A stretch of 64,000 nucleotides of DNA. Source: Mesorhizobium sp. WSM3626 (GTDB lineage Bacteria; Pseudomonadota; Alphaproteobacteria; Rhizobiales; Rhizobiaceae). Position numbers and translations under genes: made by a program. Positions within the stretch are counted from its first letter, which is position 1; each line of letters starts with the position of its first letter. The notes below the pieces were generated by a model, which did no database searches, had not been told where the DNA came from, and was given only the letters and a program-made list of their open reading frames with translations. Location: positions 259,382 through 323,381 of the forward strand of contig NZ_AZUY01000001.1 in assembly GCF_000513935.1 (NCBI RefSeq). Direction: 5' to 3'. Shown one piece after another: positions 39,301 to 47,485 of this stretch.

Positions 39301-40367
39301 ATGTGTTGCCGAATGCGGGCATCGGCGGCAGGGGCGATTTCTCGACGACGCTGTCGACCAGCGGCAAGTCGGTCGACGCGATGATCGCCGCTCTGTCGGG
39401 ATCCGGCACCGCGACGCTGAAGGGCTTGCAGATCGCCGGCGTCAATCCCGATGCGTTCGGCGCATTCCTCGCCAAGGCGGATGCGATCGGCCGCGATATC
39501 GACGCGGCCAAGACCGCCAGCTTCGTGCCTGACATCGCCGCCGACGGCAGCTTCGCCGCAAAGGACGCCGAGGTCGCCTTCACGATTGCCGGCGGCACGC
39601 TCAGGGCGCCGCCGATCAACCTTGAAAATCCGGCGGCGACCTTGTCGGCCGACGTCACGGCCGACCTCAATGCCAGCACGGTTTCGGCCAAGGGCGCGGT
39701 CACCTATCGGCCCGGCGACGAAGCGCTGGTCGGCTCCGAGCCGGTCGTGACTTTCACCGCCGAGGGGCCGTTCGGTGCCGTGAAACGGCAGTTCGACAGC
39801 GAGCCGCTGGCGCAGTTCCTGACCCAGCGCGCGCTGGAAAAAGAACAGCAACGCGTCGAGGCGATGCAGGCCGCGCTGCTGGAGAAACAGCGGCTGCGGC
39901 GCGAGGTGCGCTACTACGCGGCACTTCAGGATGCCCGCGACAAGGCCGCGGAAGAACTGCGCCAGCAGGAGGAGGCAGTGCGCCTGAAAGCAGAAGCCGA
40001 CGCCAAGGCGAAAGCGGAAGCCGATGCTCAGGCCCAGGCTGAAGCGGATGCCAAGGCGAAGGCCGACGCGGAAGCAAAAGCCAAGGCGGATGCAGACGCG
40101 AAAGCCAAGGCCGATGCCGATGCGAAGGCGGCGGCGGAACAGCAGGCAGCGGACGAGGCGGCCAGGGCGCAGGCCGAGCAGGAACGCCAGAAGGCGGAGG
40201 AGGCGATGCGCATTGCCTCTCAGGAAAAAGCCAGGCTCGAAGCCGAGCGCAAGGCGGCGGAACAGGCGCCCAAGGCCGAGCGGGTGCCCGCCAACGACAA
40301 TCCGCCTCCGGCCAAGCCGAAAGCCAATCCGTTCACTGTCGACAATCTGCTGAAGTCGCTGCAGTAG
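36369..40367 (+). CDS. AsmA family protein with Ala/Lys/Glu-repeat C-terminus
   Basis: A 1332-residue envelope protein anchored by one N-terminal helix (residues 3-25, LFVIFGGLFVLVLLAALVVP). The AsmA N-terminal domain follows (FVDWTGYRAEFEREASAILGR, VTVQGDATARLLPFPSVTF). Long beta-rich repeats fill the middle, and the AsmA C-terminal signature region lies around residues 1000-1130 (DFSTTLSTSGKSVDAMIAAL). AsmA-like proteins are thought to form bridge-like lipid conduits between the membranes. Residues about 1160-1310 form an Ala/Lys/Glu/Asp coiled coil made of imperfect KAxADAxAKAxAD units, then a Pro-rich end. Confidence 0.93.
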   Translation: MLARLFVIFGGLFVLVLLAALVVPYFVDWTGYRAEFEREASAILGRKVTVQGDATARLLPFPSVTFSNVAVAGGPNGQPAMTVETFSMDAELAPFLRGEVLIFDMRLVRPKATIDIAADGTVDWAMRPSSPFDPGQISIEKLTVTEGQVELRHAAGGRSHIFSEINSTISAKSLAGPWRMDGTLRLDGLRTTVAASTGKAEPSGQMRLRMKADPDAYPLVIETDGNAGIVNGAAVYSGQFKISGADKDGAGKNSAELRGTDGETVKVSAGKPDPGFRLNGKFSLDHQKLGVDEFRFETGPLDNPYTADGKASVDLGQKPSFAIEANGAQVQFDEAVGAPAGAGLTLDQRIAGLEQALLDLPKPTIPGTVEVKLPAVVAGDTTVRDVHLSAEPVGDGWSVKSLAATLPGRTKLEADGKVMLNVQGHFGFTGSLLLAVAQPSGFAAWLSKDVDEAIRRLPAAGFKAKVDLSENHQSFSDLELILGKAKFSGRIDSSQPDDAKPSVLMRLEGGDLDVDGLAAFASIFVSDKGANRFASSDLDFQIKAGPVSAGGLAADTVDTALRLRDGLLEIDRLSVGGLAGSSISATGRIKDFPAGPTGKLDASVVAVDLKPLIDVAAQHYPDNAVLKGLAGRAAAYPDLFQDARIDLVASAADNGDGTTGLAVSGQGKAGGSAFSASLSGRGAMDKLADAPVTLTFNARNPDATALLALYGLPALPLGMLGEASTDIQAKGTFGGGLATSFSLAGNDFKAGFEGTVADTPQGPTAKGKVNLDASDIEPWLMTTGIGLPGMGAGMSTSLAAQADYGNGLLVLSGLSGAINEAAVSGDINLDVKQGVDGKDGVPHLAGALALDELDLDPMAVALFGDSAFLLDKNGAGKSDNADKSEKAGAWPSAPFSQKSSLPFTADLDLTTASLAAGPLATAYDAAFSLKLDPEGIRVADLKAKFLGGALSGLFELKNNEGTGLFTGQMKLAGADLTDVLPNAGIGGRGDFSTTLSTSGKSVDAMIAALSGSGTATLKGLQIAGVNPDAFGAFLAKADAIGRDIDAAKTASFVPDIAADGSFAAKDAEVAFTIAGGTLRAPPINLENPAATLSADVTADLNASTVSAKGAVTYRPGDEALVGSEPVVTFTAEGPFGAVKRQFDSEPLAQFLTQRALEKEQQRVEAMQAALLEKQRLRREVRYYAALQDARDKAAEELRQQEEAVRLKAEADAKAKAEADAQAQAEADAKAKADAEAKAKADADAKAKADADAKAAAEQQAADEAARAQAEQERQKAEEAMRIASQEKARLEAERKAAEQAPKAERVPANDNPPPAKPKANPFTVDNLLKSLQ

Positions 40368-40412
40368 GCGGTAGGACTGGGCTTTCCGGTTGCTCGCCGT
40401 ATGGCAATCGTC

Positions 40413-41294
40413 TCAAAGAAGAAACGTTTCGGCGCCGTCAGCGACGTATCTGGCGTGGCGGAAGTCGCGAATGGTGGCAAGTTTGCCGCCCTGCCAACCC
40501 AGCAGGATGAAGTATGTCGGCGCTGCCGCAGGGTCGTTGGGATCGCGCACGAGGATTGCCGGACGGTCTTCGACGAAACCAGGCGCGAAATGCCAGTCCT
40601 GCACCCGGGAATAATTGCCGAAATAGGTTGCCACCTCCTTGCGGCCGTTCAGCCTTGCTCTGGCCACCAGTTCCAGCCGCACTTCGTCGGCCAGCATATC
40701 CCGCACGGCGTCGAAATCGCGGGCGTTGAAGCGATCGACATAGGCGTCGAGCAACAGGCGCTCCGATGCACTCAGCCTGGGAACAGGACGATCGTCCTGT
40801 TCGTCGGCGATCTCACGCAACCGGCCTCGGCCACGGTGCAGCGCGGCCTTAATCGCGGGGATGCTGGTGTCGAGCATGGTGCTGATCTCCTGCAGCGAAT
40901 AGCCCAGGACGTCCATCATGATGACGCTGCTTCGTTGCGCGACGGGAAGGCGCATGAAACTGTGCAGTCCGGCTGCCGCGGCCTGCCGGTCGGCGATGGA
41001 ATTTGCCGGGTCGGCGATCATGTCCGGCTCCTCGTCGGAGAAGGCCCTCTCGCGGGCGCGGCGGCGCAGGAAATCGAGCGCCGCATTGTGGGCGATGCGG
41101 AACAGCCAGCCTTCGGGATTGGTGATCGGGCCGGCGTTGGGCAAGGCCTCGAATGCCTTGGCCAGCGCCTCCTGCAAGACGTCCTCGCCATCGACGACCG
41201 AGCCTGTCATGCGGGCGCAATAGCGGTGCAGCTTGGGGCGCAATTCGCCGAACAAGCGGTCGAAAGGCTCGCGGACTTCGCCTTGACTGTTCAT
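40413..41294 (-). CDS. RNA polymerase sigma factor, ECF type with SnoaL-like C-terminal domain
   Basis: A 293-residue extracytoplasmic-function sigma factor: region 2 (LHRYCARMTGSVVDGEDVLQ, WLFRIAHNAALDFLRRR), region 4 (SVIMMDVLGYSLQEISTML, AIKAALHRGRGRL), then an added SnoaL-like domain (ERLLLDAYVDRFNARDFDAV to the end). This layout is seen in ECF groups regulated by their own C-terminal extension instead of an anti-sigma factor. It starts 24 bases after the stop of a small gene on the same strand, which is probably transcribed with it. Confidence 0.93.
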   Translation of the reverse strand: MNSQGEVREPFDRLFGELRPKLHRYCARMTGSVVDGEDVLQEALAKAFEALPNAGPITNPEGWLFRIAHNAALDFLRRRARERAFSDEEPDMIADPANSIADRQAAAAGLHSFMRLPVAQRSSVIMMDVLGYSLQEISTMLDTSIPAIKAALHRGRGRLREIADEQDDRPVPRLSASERLLLDAYVDRFNARDFDAVRDMLADEVRLELVARARLNGRKEVATYFGNYSRVQDWHFAPGFVEDRPAILVRDPNDPAAAPTYFILLGWQGGKLATIRDFRHARYVADGAETFLL

Positions 41295-41318
41295 GCACCG
41301 GCCGTTCTTTGACGTGGT

Positions 41319-41633
41319 TTATTCAGGCTGCTCGTCCAGCATCCGATAATGGCCCACCACTGTCATCACGTCACGATGCGGCGGTTCGATGCTGCGATCC
41401 CTGATGCCATTTTGGAAGGCCTCGAAAGCGGCAAGCCCGGGGATGACGTCGGCATGCTCGTCGGTTTCGATCTCGACGAGATGGACGAAAGTGCCGTCGC
41501 CGGAGCGCCAGGTCATGTAGCGAACGCCTTCCGGCGATTTGCCGCGCAGTTCCTCGAACACGGCTTTGACCAGGCGCTCGTTCTCGTCGGCCCGGTCCGG
41601 CTTCGTCTTATAGCGTATCAAATGGTGTTTCAT
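41319..41633 (-). CDS. Dimeric alpha/beta barrel-like small protein in ECF sigma operon
   Basis: A 104-residue protein. MKHHLIRYKTKPDRADENERLVKAV with VRYMTWRSGDGTFVHLVEIE looks like the ferredoxin-like barrel of antibiotic-biosynthesis-monooxygenase proteins. Function unknown. It is the first gene of a probable two-gene unit with the downstream sigma factor, in which such partners may be targets or sensors. Confidence 0.78.
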   Translation of the reverse strand: MKHHLIRYKTKPDRADENERLVKAVFEELRGKSPEGVRYMTWRSGDGTFVHLVEIETDEHADVIPGLAAFEAFQNGIRDRSIEPPHRDVMTVVGHYRMLDEQPE

Positions 41634-41736
41634 CGCATCGGCTCCTTGGCTCTCACCTGTCCAAGACGCCGCGGCCAGGCCAAAGGATTCGGATTCGAAA
41701 AAATAGTTCGGTATCGGCCCGCACGGACGCCGGGCG

Positions 41737-42168
41737 TCAGTCTTGGCCCCGATCGAGCAGGCGCCGCAGCATGGGTTCTACGCGCGAGAGCTCGTCGAGA
41801 TGCGCGGCAGACAACTCGGCCAGGCAATCGTCGGCGCGCTCGGTCAGCCGCAGCAGTACGCGGCGATGATCGTCCTTGTCCTGATCTCGTGCGACCAGTC
41901 CTGCCTCGCCGAGGCGGTTGACCAGTTCGACGGCGCTGTGGTGGCGGATGCGCAGGCGTTCCGCCAGGTCGCCCACCGTCACCGGCCCGCCGCCCGGATA
42001 TCCCTTGATCGCCAGCAGCGCCTGGTGCTGGCGCGGGGTCAGGCCGGCCTCCTCGGCCTGCACCTGGCTGAATTCGAGGAAGCGGCGGATCAGGTAGCGG
42101 AATTCGGACAGCCGCTCGTAGTCGGATTGCCTGATGGCGGGGCGTGGTGTCTTGGGCGGCTGCGTCAT
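41737..42168 (-). CDS. MarR family transcriptional regulator
   Basis: A 143-residue winged-helix repressor: FRYLIRRFLEFSQVQAEEAGL, LTPRQHQALLAIKGYP, and the wing VARDQDKDDHRRVLLRLTERA. The ATG at 42168 yields the usual length; the frame is open well beyond but without homology. Divergent from the chloride channel gene, with a palindrome in the gap, so it probably regulates that gene. Confidence 0.92.
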   Translation of the reverse strand: MTQPPKTPRPAIRQSDYERLSEFRYLIRRFLEFSQVQAEEAGLTPRQHQALLAIKGYPGGGPVTVGDLAERLRIRHHSAVELVNRLGEAGLVARDQDKDDHRRVLLRLTERADDCLAELSAAHLDELSRVEPMLRRLLDRGQD

Positions 42169-42237
42169 ATCGGAGATGTCTTCGTTTTCCGGTGAAAGCT
42201 CAAACGAAATTTCGGGCGGAACGAGCTTGAACAGATA

Positions 42238-42252
42238 TATCGTGTTACGATA
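42238..42252. promoter_or_regulatory. Candidate MarR operator TATCG-N5-CGATA
   Basis: Perfect arms TATCG and CGATA around TGTTA, embedded in an AT-rich patch (GATATATCGTGTTACGATAG) between the divergent MarR and ClC genes. Size and symmetry fit MarR-type operators; unproven. Confidence 0.5.
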
Positions 42253-42333
42253 GATAGCCGACCGACAACCGGCTGGCCACTTCGACCGTGCCGCAAAAAT
42301 CAGACACGGCCGCCGCCAGGAAGCAAAGCCACC

Positions 42334-44136
42334 ATGAAGACCCACAACACTAATCCCGGTCATCTCAGGGATTTCACCACGGATGCCCGAGTGCTGCTCG
42401 TCGCCGCGATAGCGGTGGTGGTGGCGACCGCCGGGCTGTTTGCCGGCATCGTGCTTCTGAAGCTGATCCGGCTGGCCACCAACATCGCCTATTTCGGTCA
42501 GTTCTCGCTTGCCGAGCTGAAGCTGCAGGATACGCCGCTCGGGCTTGCCGCCGTCATCGTTCCGGTCATCGGCGCGCTGATCATTGGCCTGATGGCGCGC
42601 TATGGCAGCGAGAAGATCCGCGGCCACGGCATTCCCGAGGCGATCGAGGCGATCCTGCTCGGGCGCTCCAGACTGGACGCGAAGGTGGCAATCCTGAAGC
42701 CGCTGTCGTCGGCGATCTCGATCGGCTCCGGCGGGCCGTTCGGCGCCGAGGGGCCGATCATCATGACCGGCGGCGCCATCGGCTCGCTGATCGCGCAGAT
42801 GCTGCCGGTCTCAGACAATGAGCGCAAGACGCTGCTGGTCGCGGGAGCGGCGGCCGGCATGACCACCGTGTTCGGCACGCCGATCGCGGCCATCATGCTG
42901 GCGGTGGAACTGCTTTTGTTCGAATGGACGCCGCGCAGCTTCATTCCCGTGGCGGTGGCGGCCATCGTGGCGGAGGTGGAGCGCACGATGCTGCATATGC
43001 CGGGGCCGATCTTTCCGTTCCAGGGCGGCATGGCGGTCTCCTTCCTCGGCCTTGGCGGCTGGTTGCTGGTCGGTATCTGCGCCGGTCTTTTGTCCGGGCT
43101 GCTGACGCAGATGGTCTATGCGTGCGAGGACGGCTTCCAGAAGCTGCCCATCCACTGGATGTGGTGGCCGATGCTCGGCGGCCTGGTGGTCGGCATAGGC
43201 GGATTGATCGACCCACGGGCGCTCGGCGTGGGGTATGACAACATCGCCGACATGCTGGATGGCCGCACGATCGCGACCGCGGCGCTCCTGCTGCTGGTGG
43301 TCAAGGCCGTGATCTGGTCGGTGGCGCTCGGCTCGGGAACCTCGGGCGGCGTGCTGGCGCCGCTGTTGATCATGGGTGGCGCAATGGGCGCGGTGCTTGC
43401 CGGGATCCTGCCGGCGGCGGACCCGGGCTTCTGGGCGCTGCTGGCCATGGCCGCCACCATGGGCGGCACGATGCGTGCACCGCTGACAGCCACTTTCTTC
43501 GCCGTCGAGCTGACCGGCAACACGCATGTGCTGGTGCCACTGATCGCGGCCTGTGCGGCGGCGCATGCCGTCACCGTGCTCCTGATGAAGCGTTCGATCC
43601 TGACCGAGAAGATCGCCAGGCGAGGGCACCACCTCGTGCGCGAATATCGCGTCGATCCATTCGCGCTCACCAGGGTGCGCGAGGTGATGACATCGGAAGT
43701 CGAGAGCGTGCCGGCGACGATGACGCTGCATGGCGCGGCCGCCTTTCTGACCGCGCCGGAAACCCGGCATCCGAGTTTTCCCGTGGTCGATGAAGACAGG
43801 CAGGTGCTCGGGCTCATCGATCCGCCGGCAATCCTGCGCTGGCGCCGCGCCGGCAAGCACCGGACGACGACGCTTGGCGAGCTGCTGGCCGGAAGCAAGG
43901 TGACGCTGGCCTATCCCGACGAATATCTGGAAGGCCTGTCGGACAAGCTGCTGACGGCCAACGTCTCGCATCTGCCGGTCGTGGCGCGTGAGGATGGAAG
44001 GCTGATCGGCTATGTCGGCTGGAAGGATCTGATGCGCGTGCGCTCGCGCAAGCAGGCCGAGGAGCGTGAGCGCTCGACCTTGCTCGGCTTTGGCACCAGA
44101 CGCAGGAAAAAGGCGGACGCGGCCGAAAGTGCCTAG
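42334..44136 (+). CDS. ClC-type chloride channel/antiporter with CBS domains
   Basis: A 600-residue membrane protein. The selectivity motifs are visible: GHGIPEAIEAIL, GSGGPFGAEGPIIMTGG with the gating Glu conserved, and GSGTSGGVLAPLLIMGGAMG. About 11 hydrophobic segments span residues 20-420. Two C-terminal CBS modules (VREVMTSEVESVPATMTL and ANVSHLPVVAREDGRLIGYV) likely sense nucleotides. The last 30 residues are basic. Divergent from MarR. Confidence 0.95.
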   Translation: MKTHNTNPGHLRDFTTDARVLLVAAIAVVVATAGLFAGIVLLKLIRLATNIAYFGQFSLAELKLQDTPLGLAAVIVPVIGALIIGLMARYGSEKIRGHGIPEAIEAILLGRSRLDAKVAILKPLSSAISIGSGGPFGAEGPIIMTGGAIGSLIAQMLPVSDNERKTLLVAGAAAGMTTVFGTPIAAIMLAVELLLFEWTPRSFIPVAVAAIVAEVERTMLHMPGPIFPFQGGMAVSFLGLGGWLLVGICAGLLSGLLTQMVYACEDGFQKLPIHWMWWPMLGGLVVGIGGLIDPRALGVGYDNIADMLDGRTIATAALLLLVVKAVIWSVALGSGTSGGVLAPLLIMGGAMGAVLAGILPAADPGFWALLAMAATMGGTMRAPLTATFFAVELTGNTHVLVPLIAACAAAHAVTVLLMKRSILTEKIARRGHHLVREYRVDPFALTRVREVMTSEVESVPATMTLHGAAAFLTAPETRHPSFPVVDEDRQVLGLIDPPAILRWRRAGKHRTTTLGELLAGSKVTLAYPDEYLEGLSDKLLTANVSHLPVVAREDGRLIGYVGWKDLMRVRSRKQAEERERSTLLGFGTRRRKKADAAESA

Positions 44137-44137
44137 T

Positions 44138-44362
44138 TCAGGCGTTCGTCCCGCGCTTCGCCCACTCCAGGACATAGAGCCTCAGCGCCGAGGACAGGTT
44201 GGCATCGCGCGGCCGGGTCTCGTCAATTTCGGCGACAAGGGCGGCGAGTGTCAGCTTTCTCGCCGCCGCGATGGCGACGAGATCGTCATAGAAGGGCTTT
44301 TCGAGGGAATAGCTGGTGCGATGACCGCGAATGCTCACCGAGCGCTTTTCGACGGCGCTCAT
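44138..44362 (-). CDS. Ribbon-helix-helix domain protein
   Basis: A 74-residue protein of the alphaproteobacterial RHH family PF13467: KRSVSIRGHRTSYSLEKPFYDDL followed by LTLAALVAEIDETR and NLSSALRLYVLEW. Presumed DNA-binding or regulatory. The start overlaps the DUF4169 stop by 4 bases, and it is the last gene in the sspB-DUF4169-RHH unit, an arrangement I recall as common in Rhizobiales. Confidence 0.88.
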   Translation of the reverse strand: MSAVEKRSVSIRGHRTSYSLEKPFYDDLVAIAAARKLTLAALVAEIDETRPRDANLSSALRLYVLEWAKRGTNA

Positions 44363-44574
44363 TGACCGTCAGATTGGTTGGAATCGTCCGGTTCGCCGGA
44401 TTTTTCCCGGTGATGGCCCGCGACGAACCTTTCGCTCTTGTCGGCGATCAGGCGGTCGCGTTGCTTTTCGGCCTTGGTGCGGCCGTGCAAGGCGCGATTC
44501 TGGCTGGCCGTTTGTTCCTTGTCGGCCCGCGCCTTCTGTTTGCGGAGCTGACGAAGGTTGACGATGTCGGCCAT
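44359..44574 (-). CDS. DUF4169 family protein
   Basis: A 71-residue, very charged protein. MADIVNLRQLRKQKARADKE followed by RALHGRTKAEKQRD is the DUF4169 pattern. Function unknown. It lies between sspB (9 bases upstream) and the RHH gene (4-base overlap), clearly one transcription unit. Confidence 0.9.
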   Translation of the reverse strand: MADIVNLRQLRKQKARADKEQTASQNRALHGRTKAEKQRDRLIADKSERFVAGHHREKSGEPDDSNQSDGQ

Positions 44575-44583
44575 GGACCGAGC

Positions 44584-45120
44584 CTATTTCTTGCGGAAGG
44601 CGTCGAGCGAAACCACTTCTGCGCCCTTGGTGCCGGCATCGGCGGCCGCGGGCTTCTTCTCCGCTTCGGCGGCGGCCTTCTTCTCGGCCTTCGGCTTCTT
44701 CTCGGAGACGATGGTCAGCGGCTCGGGGGCCGGTGCTGCCGGTTCCTCGTCGGGCTGCGCGTCGGTCTTGACGTCGAATTCGAGTTCGAAATTGACCGAG
44801 GGATCGTAGAAGCCGCGCACGGCCGAGAACGGGATCTCGAGTTTCTCCGGCACGTCGGAGAAAGAGAGACCGACCTCGAAGCCGGTGTCGGTCACCTTCA
44901 GGTCCCAATACTGGAACTGGATGACGATGGTCATCTGCTCGGGATAGCGCTCGCGCAGGCGCGACGAGACGCGCACGCCGGGCGCGCCGGTCAGGAAGGT
45001 GATGAAGAAATGATGGTTGCCGGGAAGGCCGGTGCGCGCGACCTCGGCCAGGACCTTGCGCATGACGCCGCGCAACGCCTCCTGGGCCAGAATGTCGTAG
45101 CGGATGTGGTCGTCGGCCAT
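44584..45120 (-). CDS. sspB: SspB family ClpXP adaptor-like protein
   Basis: A 178-residue protein. Residues 1-120 form the alphaproteobacterial SspB fold (IRYDILAQEALRGVMRKVL, HHFFITFLTGAPGVRVS, MTIVIQFQYWDLKV), which binds tmRNA-tagged or other substrates and tethers them to ClpX. A long Ala/Lys/Glu/Pro linker leads to a short conserved end (AEVVSLDAFRKK), the ClpX-binding tail position. The ssrA gene whose tag SspB would recognise is encoded 3.1 kb to the right. Confidence 0.9.
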   Translation of the reverse strand: MADDHIRYDILAQEALRGVMRKVLAEVARTGLPGNHHFFITFLTGAPGVRVSSRLRERYPEQMTIVIQFQYWDLKVTDTGFEVGLSFSDVPEKLEIPFSAVRGFYDPSVNFELEFDVKTDAQPDEEPAAPAPEPLTIVSEKKPKAEKKAAAEAEKKPAAADAGTKGAEVVSLDAFRKK

Positions 45121-45267
45121 GAGTTGGGTCGGGTTCCGTTGAATCGTCCGCATAGCTGTAATCAAGCTTGGGCGCGGCGTAAACCTGATATAGACCGCCG
45201 CCGCGCCGAAGCGAAGACTATTGCCACCGATTTGAACGGCAAGGCGGCTTCGCCGCAACCGCAAATG

Positions 45268-45957
45268 TTATGCGTTAGCCAGCGCAGTGTGCTTTTTCGC
45301 GCCGGCCGGGGAAGGGCGCTTGCCGAAAGCGCGCAGGAAGGTGCGCACGCCGTTCGTCGCCGATTGCACCACCTCGTCCTCACGCGGCGTGCCGCCAAGC
45401 ATGAAGGTGGTCTGCAATTCGGCATTGACGAGGCCGAGGAACTGGCGTGCCGCGACGTCGGGATCGTCGATCGTGAGGTGGCCGCCATAGGCGAGGCGTG
45501 CGAAGCGGGCGGCGATTGCCGGCCATGTCCGGCCAGGGCCCTGTTCGCGCCACTCGGCAAAGAGTTCGGGATAGCGCTCGCCTTCGGTCTGGATCAGCTT
45601 GCGCAGGAATTTTCCGTCGCGGTTGCAGATGCAATTCTGATTCAGGCGCACCGCAAAACCGACAAGGTCCGCTTCGAGATCCCCGGGCTGATCGGGGAAG
45701 GTGGCAATGGTGGCGAAGATGCCGGCGTTGCAGCGCTCGGTCAGGTCGCGCACGACGGCGATGAACAGCTTTTCCTTGTCGCCATGGTGGTTGTAAACGG
45801 TCTGGCGTGACACGCCCGCCTCAATCGCGATCAGGTCGATGTTGGCACCGGCGAAGCCTTCTCGGCAGAACACGCCGGCGGCGGCGTCGACGATCGACAG
45901 GCGCTTGGCTTCGTGGCCGCGTGGCGGGAAAGTGTCAGGAGAAACGCCCGGTCTCAT
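45268..45957 (-). CDS. TetR/AcrR family transcriptional regulator
   Basis: A 229-residue repressor. HTH: AKRLSIVDAAAGVFCREGFA, NIDLIAIEAGVSRQTVYNHHGDKEKLF. The ligand domain (about residues 90-210) is of the AcrR C-terminal type. Divergent from a Bcr/CflA exporter with a perfect palindrome between them at 45984-46005, 26 bases upstream of its own start, so it very likely represses both. Confidence 0.94.
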   Translation of the reverse strand: MRPGVSPDTFPPRGHEAKRLSIVDAAAGVFCREGFAGANIDLIAIEAGVSRQTVYNHHGDKEKLFIAVVRDLTERCNAGIFATIATFPDQPGDLEADLVGFAVRLNQNCICNRDGKFLRKLIQTEGERYPELFAEWREQGPGRTWPAIAARFARLAYGGHLTIDDPDVAARQFLGLVNAELQTTFMLGGTPREDEVVQSATNGVRTFLRAFGKRPSPAGAKKHTALANA

Positions 45958-45983
45958 GAAAATCTATATAGAGGTGATTGACG

Positions 45984-46005
45984 ATTTAGACAAGGCTGTC
46001 TAAAT
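45984..46005. promoter_or_regulatory. TetR operator, perfect palindrome ATTTAGACA-N4-TGTCTAAAT
   Basis: Nine-base perfect inverted arms separated by AGGC, in the 185-base region between the divergent TetR regulator and Bcr/CflA exporter. Length and position match TetR operators closely. An AT-rich TCTATATAGA just to the left is a possible -10 region for the regulator gene, so binding would block it. Confidence 0.75.
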
Positions 46006-46142
46006 TTGTGGACACGATATAAGGGGATTTCACTCCAGAGGGACGAATAAATTCTCTCCAGGAGTCGGAATCCCACGGGATGGAACGTCCTGGGGTAGAC
46101 GTCGCCTGGCGGCGATAACCAGATTCGAAAGAAGCCAATATC

Positions 46143-47348
46143 ATGAATCCCAAATTCCTCCGCATCGCGGTCGTGCTCGGCCTGTTGTCCGCCATCGGTC
46201 CGTTCGCCATCGACATGTATCTGCCCGCATTGCCGTCGATCGGCACCGATCTGCATGCCGGCACCGCCGCCGTGCAGATGAGCCTTTTGATCTTCTTCCT
46301 GTCGATGGGCTTCGGCCAGATCGTCGTTGGGCCTATCTCCGACATGGTCGGCCGCAAGCTGCCGCTCTACGGCGGCCTGGCGCTGTTCATGGTCGGCGGC
46401 ATCGGCTCGGCAATGGCGCCGACCATCGAGTGGCTGATCGCCTTCCGCTTCCTGCAGGGGCTTGGCGCCAGCGCCGGCATGGCCATTCCGCGCGCCATCG
46501 TGCGCGACCTGCACACCGGCAATGAGGCCGCCAAGCTGATGTCGCTGCTGATGCTGGTGTTTTCGGTGTCGCCGATCCTGGCGCCGCTGACCGGCAGCCA
46601 GATCATCGAGAATTTCGGCTGGCGCGCCGTATTCTGGACGGTGACCGGCGCGGCCGTGCTCGCCACCATCCTGCTCGCGACCTCGCTCAAGGAGACGCGG
46701 CCGGCGGAAGAACGGGTCGGTTCCTCCTTCGGAACCGCGCTCGCCGGCTACCGCTTCCTGATGGGCGACCGTAATTTCCTTGGCCTGGTGGCGATCGCCG
46801 GCTTCGGCATTGCGAGCTTCTTCGTCTATCTGTCGAGCTCGTCCTTCATCCTGATCGACCATTATGGGCTGTCGCCTTCGGTCTACAGTGTGTTCTTCTC
46901 GATCAATGCGGTTGCCTTCATCGGCATGTCGCAACTGACCGGCCTGCTTTCCGAACGCTTCGGGCTGAAGCGCGTGGTGTGGGTGGCGGTGACCGGCTAC
47001 GCCTCGACGATGGTTGTGCTGTTTGCCATCATGGCGACGGGCGTCGACCGGCTCGATGTGATGGCGGCCCTGCTGTTCGTCGGCTATGGCTTCCTCGGCC
47101 TGGTTATCCCGACCACATCGGTGCTGGCGATGGAAGAGCATGGCGAGATCGCCGGCACGGCGTCGGCACTGATGGGCACGCTGCACTTTGCCATCGGCGC
47201 GCTCGCCATGGGCGTTGCCGGCGTGTTCTTCGACGGCACGCCGTTTCCGATGGTCGCCGGCATCACGCTCTGCGCGGTGATATCGTTCGCGCTGGCGAAG
47301 GTCACGCTTGGCCGTAGCCGCGAAACGGTCGAAGCGCCGGCGGAATAG
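46143..47348 (+). CDS. Bcr/CflA family multidrug efflux MFS transporter
   Basis: A 401-residue, twelve-helix drug:H+ antiporter. Family features: GPFAIDMYLPALPSIGTDLHA at the N-terminus, GQIVVGPISDMVGRKLPLYG (loop 2-3), FLQGLGASAGMAIPRAIVRD and SPILAPLTGSQI. Bcr/CflA proteins export bicyclomycin, chloramphenicol or sulfonamides. Regulated in all likelihood by the divergent TetR protein. Ends 16 bases before an intrinsic terminator. Confidence 0.95.
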   Translation: MNPKFLRIAVVLGLLSAIGPFAIDMYLPALPSIGTDLHAGTAAVQMSLLIFFLSMGFGQIVVGPISDMVGRKLPLYGGLALFMVGGIGSAMAPTIEWLIAFRFLQGLGASAGMAIPRAIVRDLHTGNEAAKLMSLLMLVFSVSPILAPLTGSQIIENFGWRAVFWTVTGAAVLATILLATSLKETRPAEERVGSSFGTALAGYRFLMGDRNFLGLVAIAGFGIASFFVYLSSSSFILIDHYGLSPSVYSVFFSINAVAFIGMSQLTGLLSERFGLKRVVWVAVTGYASTMVVLFAIMATGVDRLDVMAALLFVGYGFLGLVIPTTSVLAMEEHGEIAGTASALMGTLHFAIGALAMGVAGVFFDGTPFPMVAGITLCAVISFALAKVTLGRSRETVEAPAE

Positions 47349-47364
47349 GCCCTCGATGAATCAG

Positions 47365-47393
47365 AAAAGGCCGGGTCGATCCCGGCTTTTTTT
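47365..47393. terminator. Rho-independent terminator after the Bcr/CflA gene
   Basis: GCCGGG (47370-47375), loop TCGAT, CCCGGC (47381-47386), then seven T. A-rich bases before the stem (AAAAG) pair with the T-run, so it can work in both directions. It is the clearest intrinsic terminator in the window. Confidence 0.9.
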
Positions 47394-47485
47394 GTGCTGG
47401 AGGCATCGCGGACGACACAAGCTGCAGTCGTTTATCCCGGCGGAAAACCGGCGTTTGCCCCGGGTTCACGACTGCTCTCTGGTGC

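Noticed and set aside
37569..39851. Very long open frame antisense to the AsmA gene
   Set aside because: Composition-driven shadow in a high-GC gene: no recognisable motif, no ribosome-binding site, and the sense frame has clear AsmA homology.
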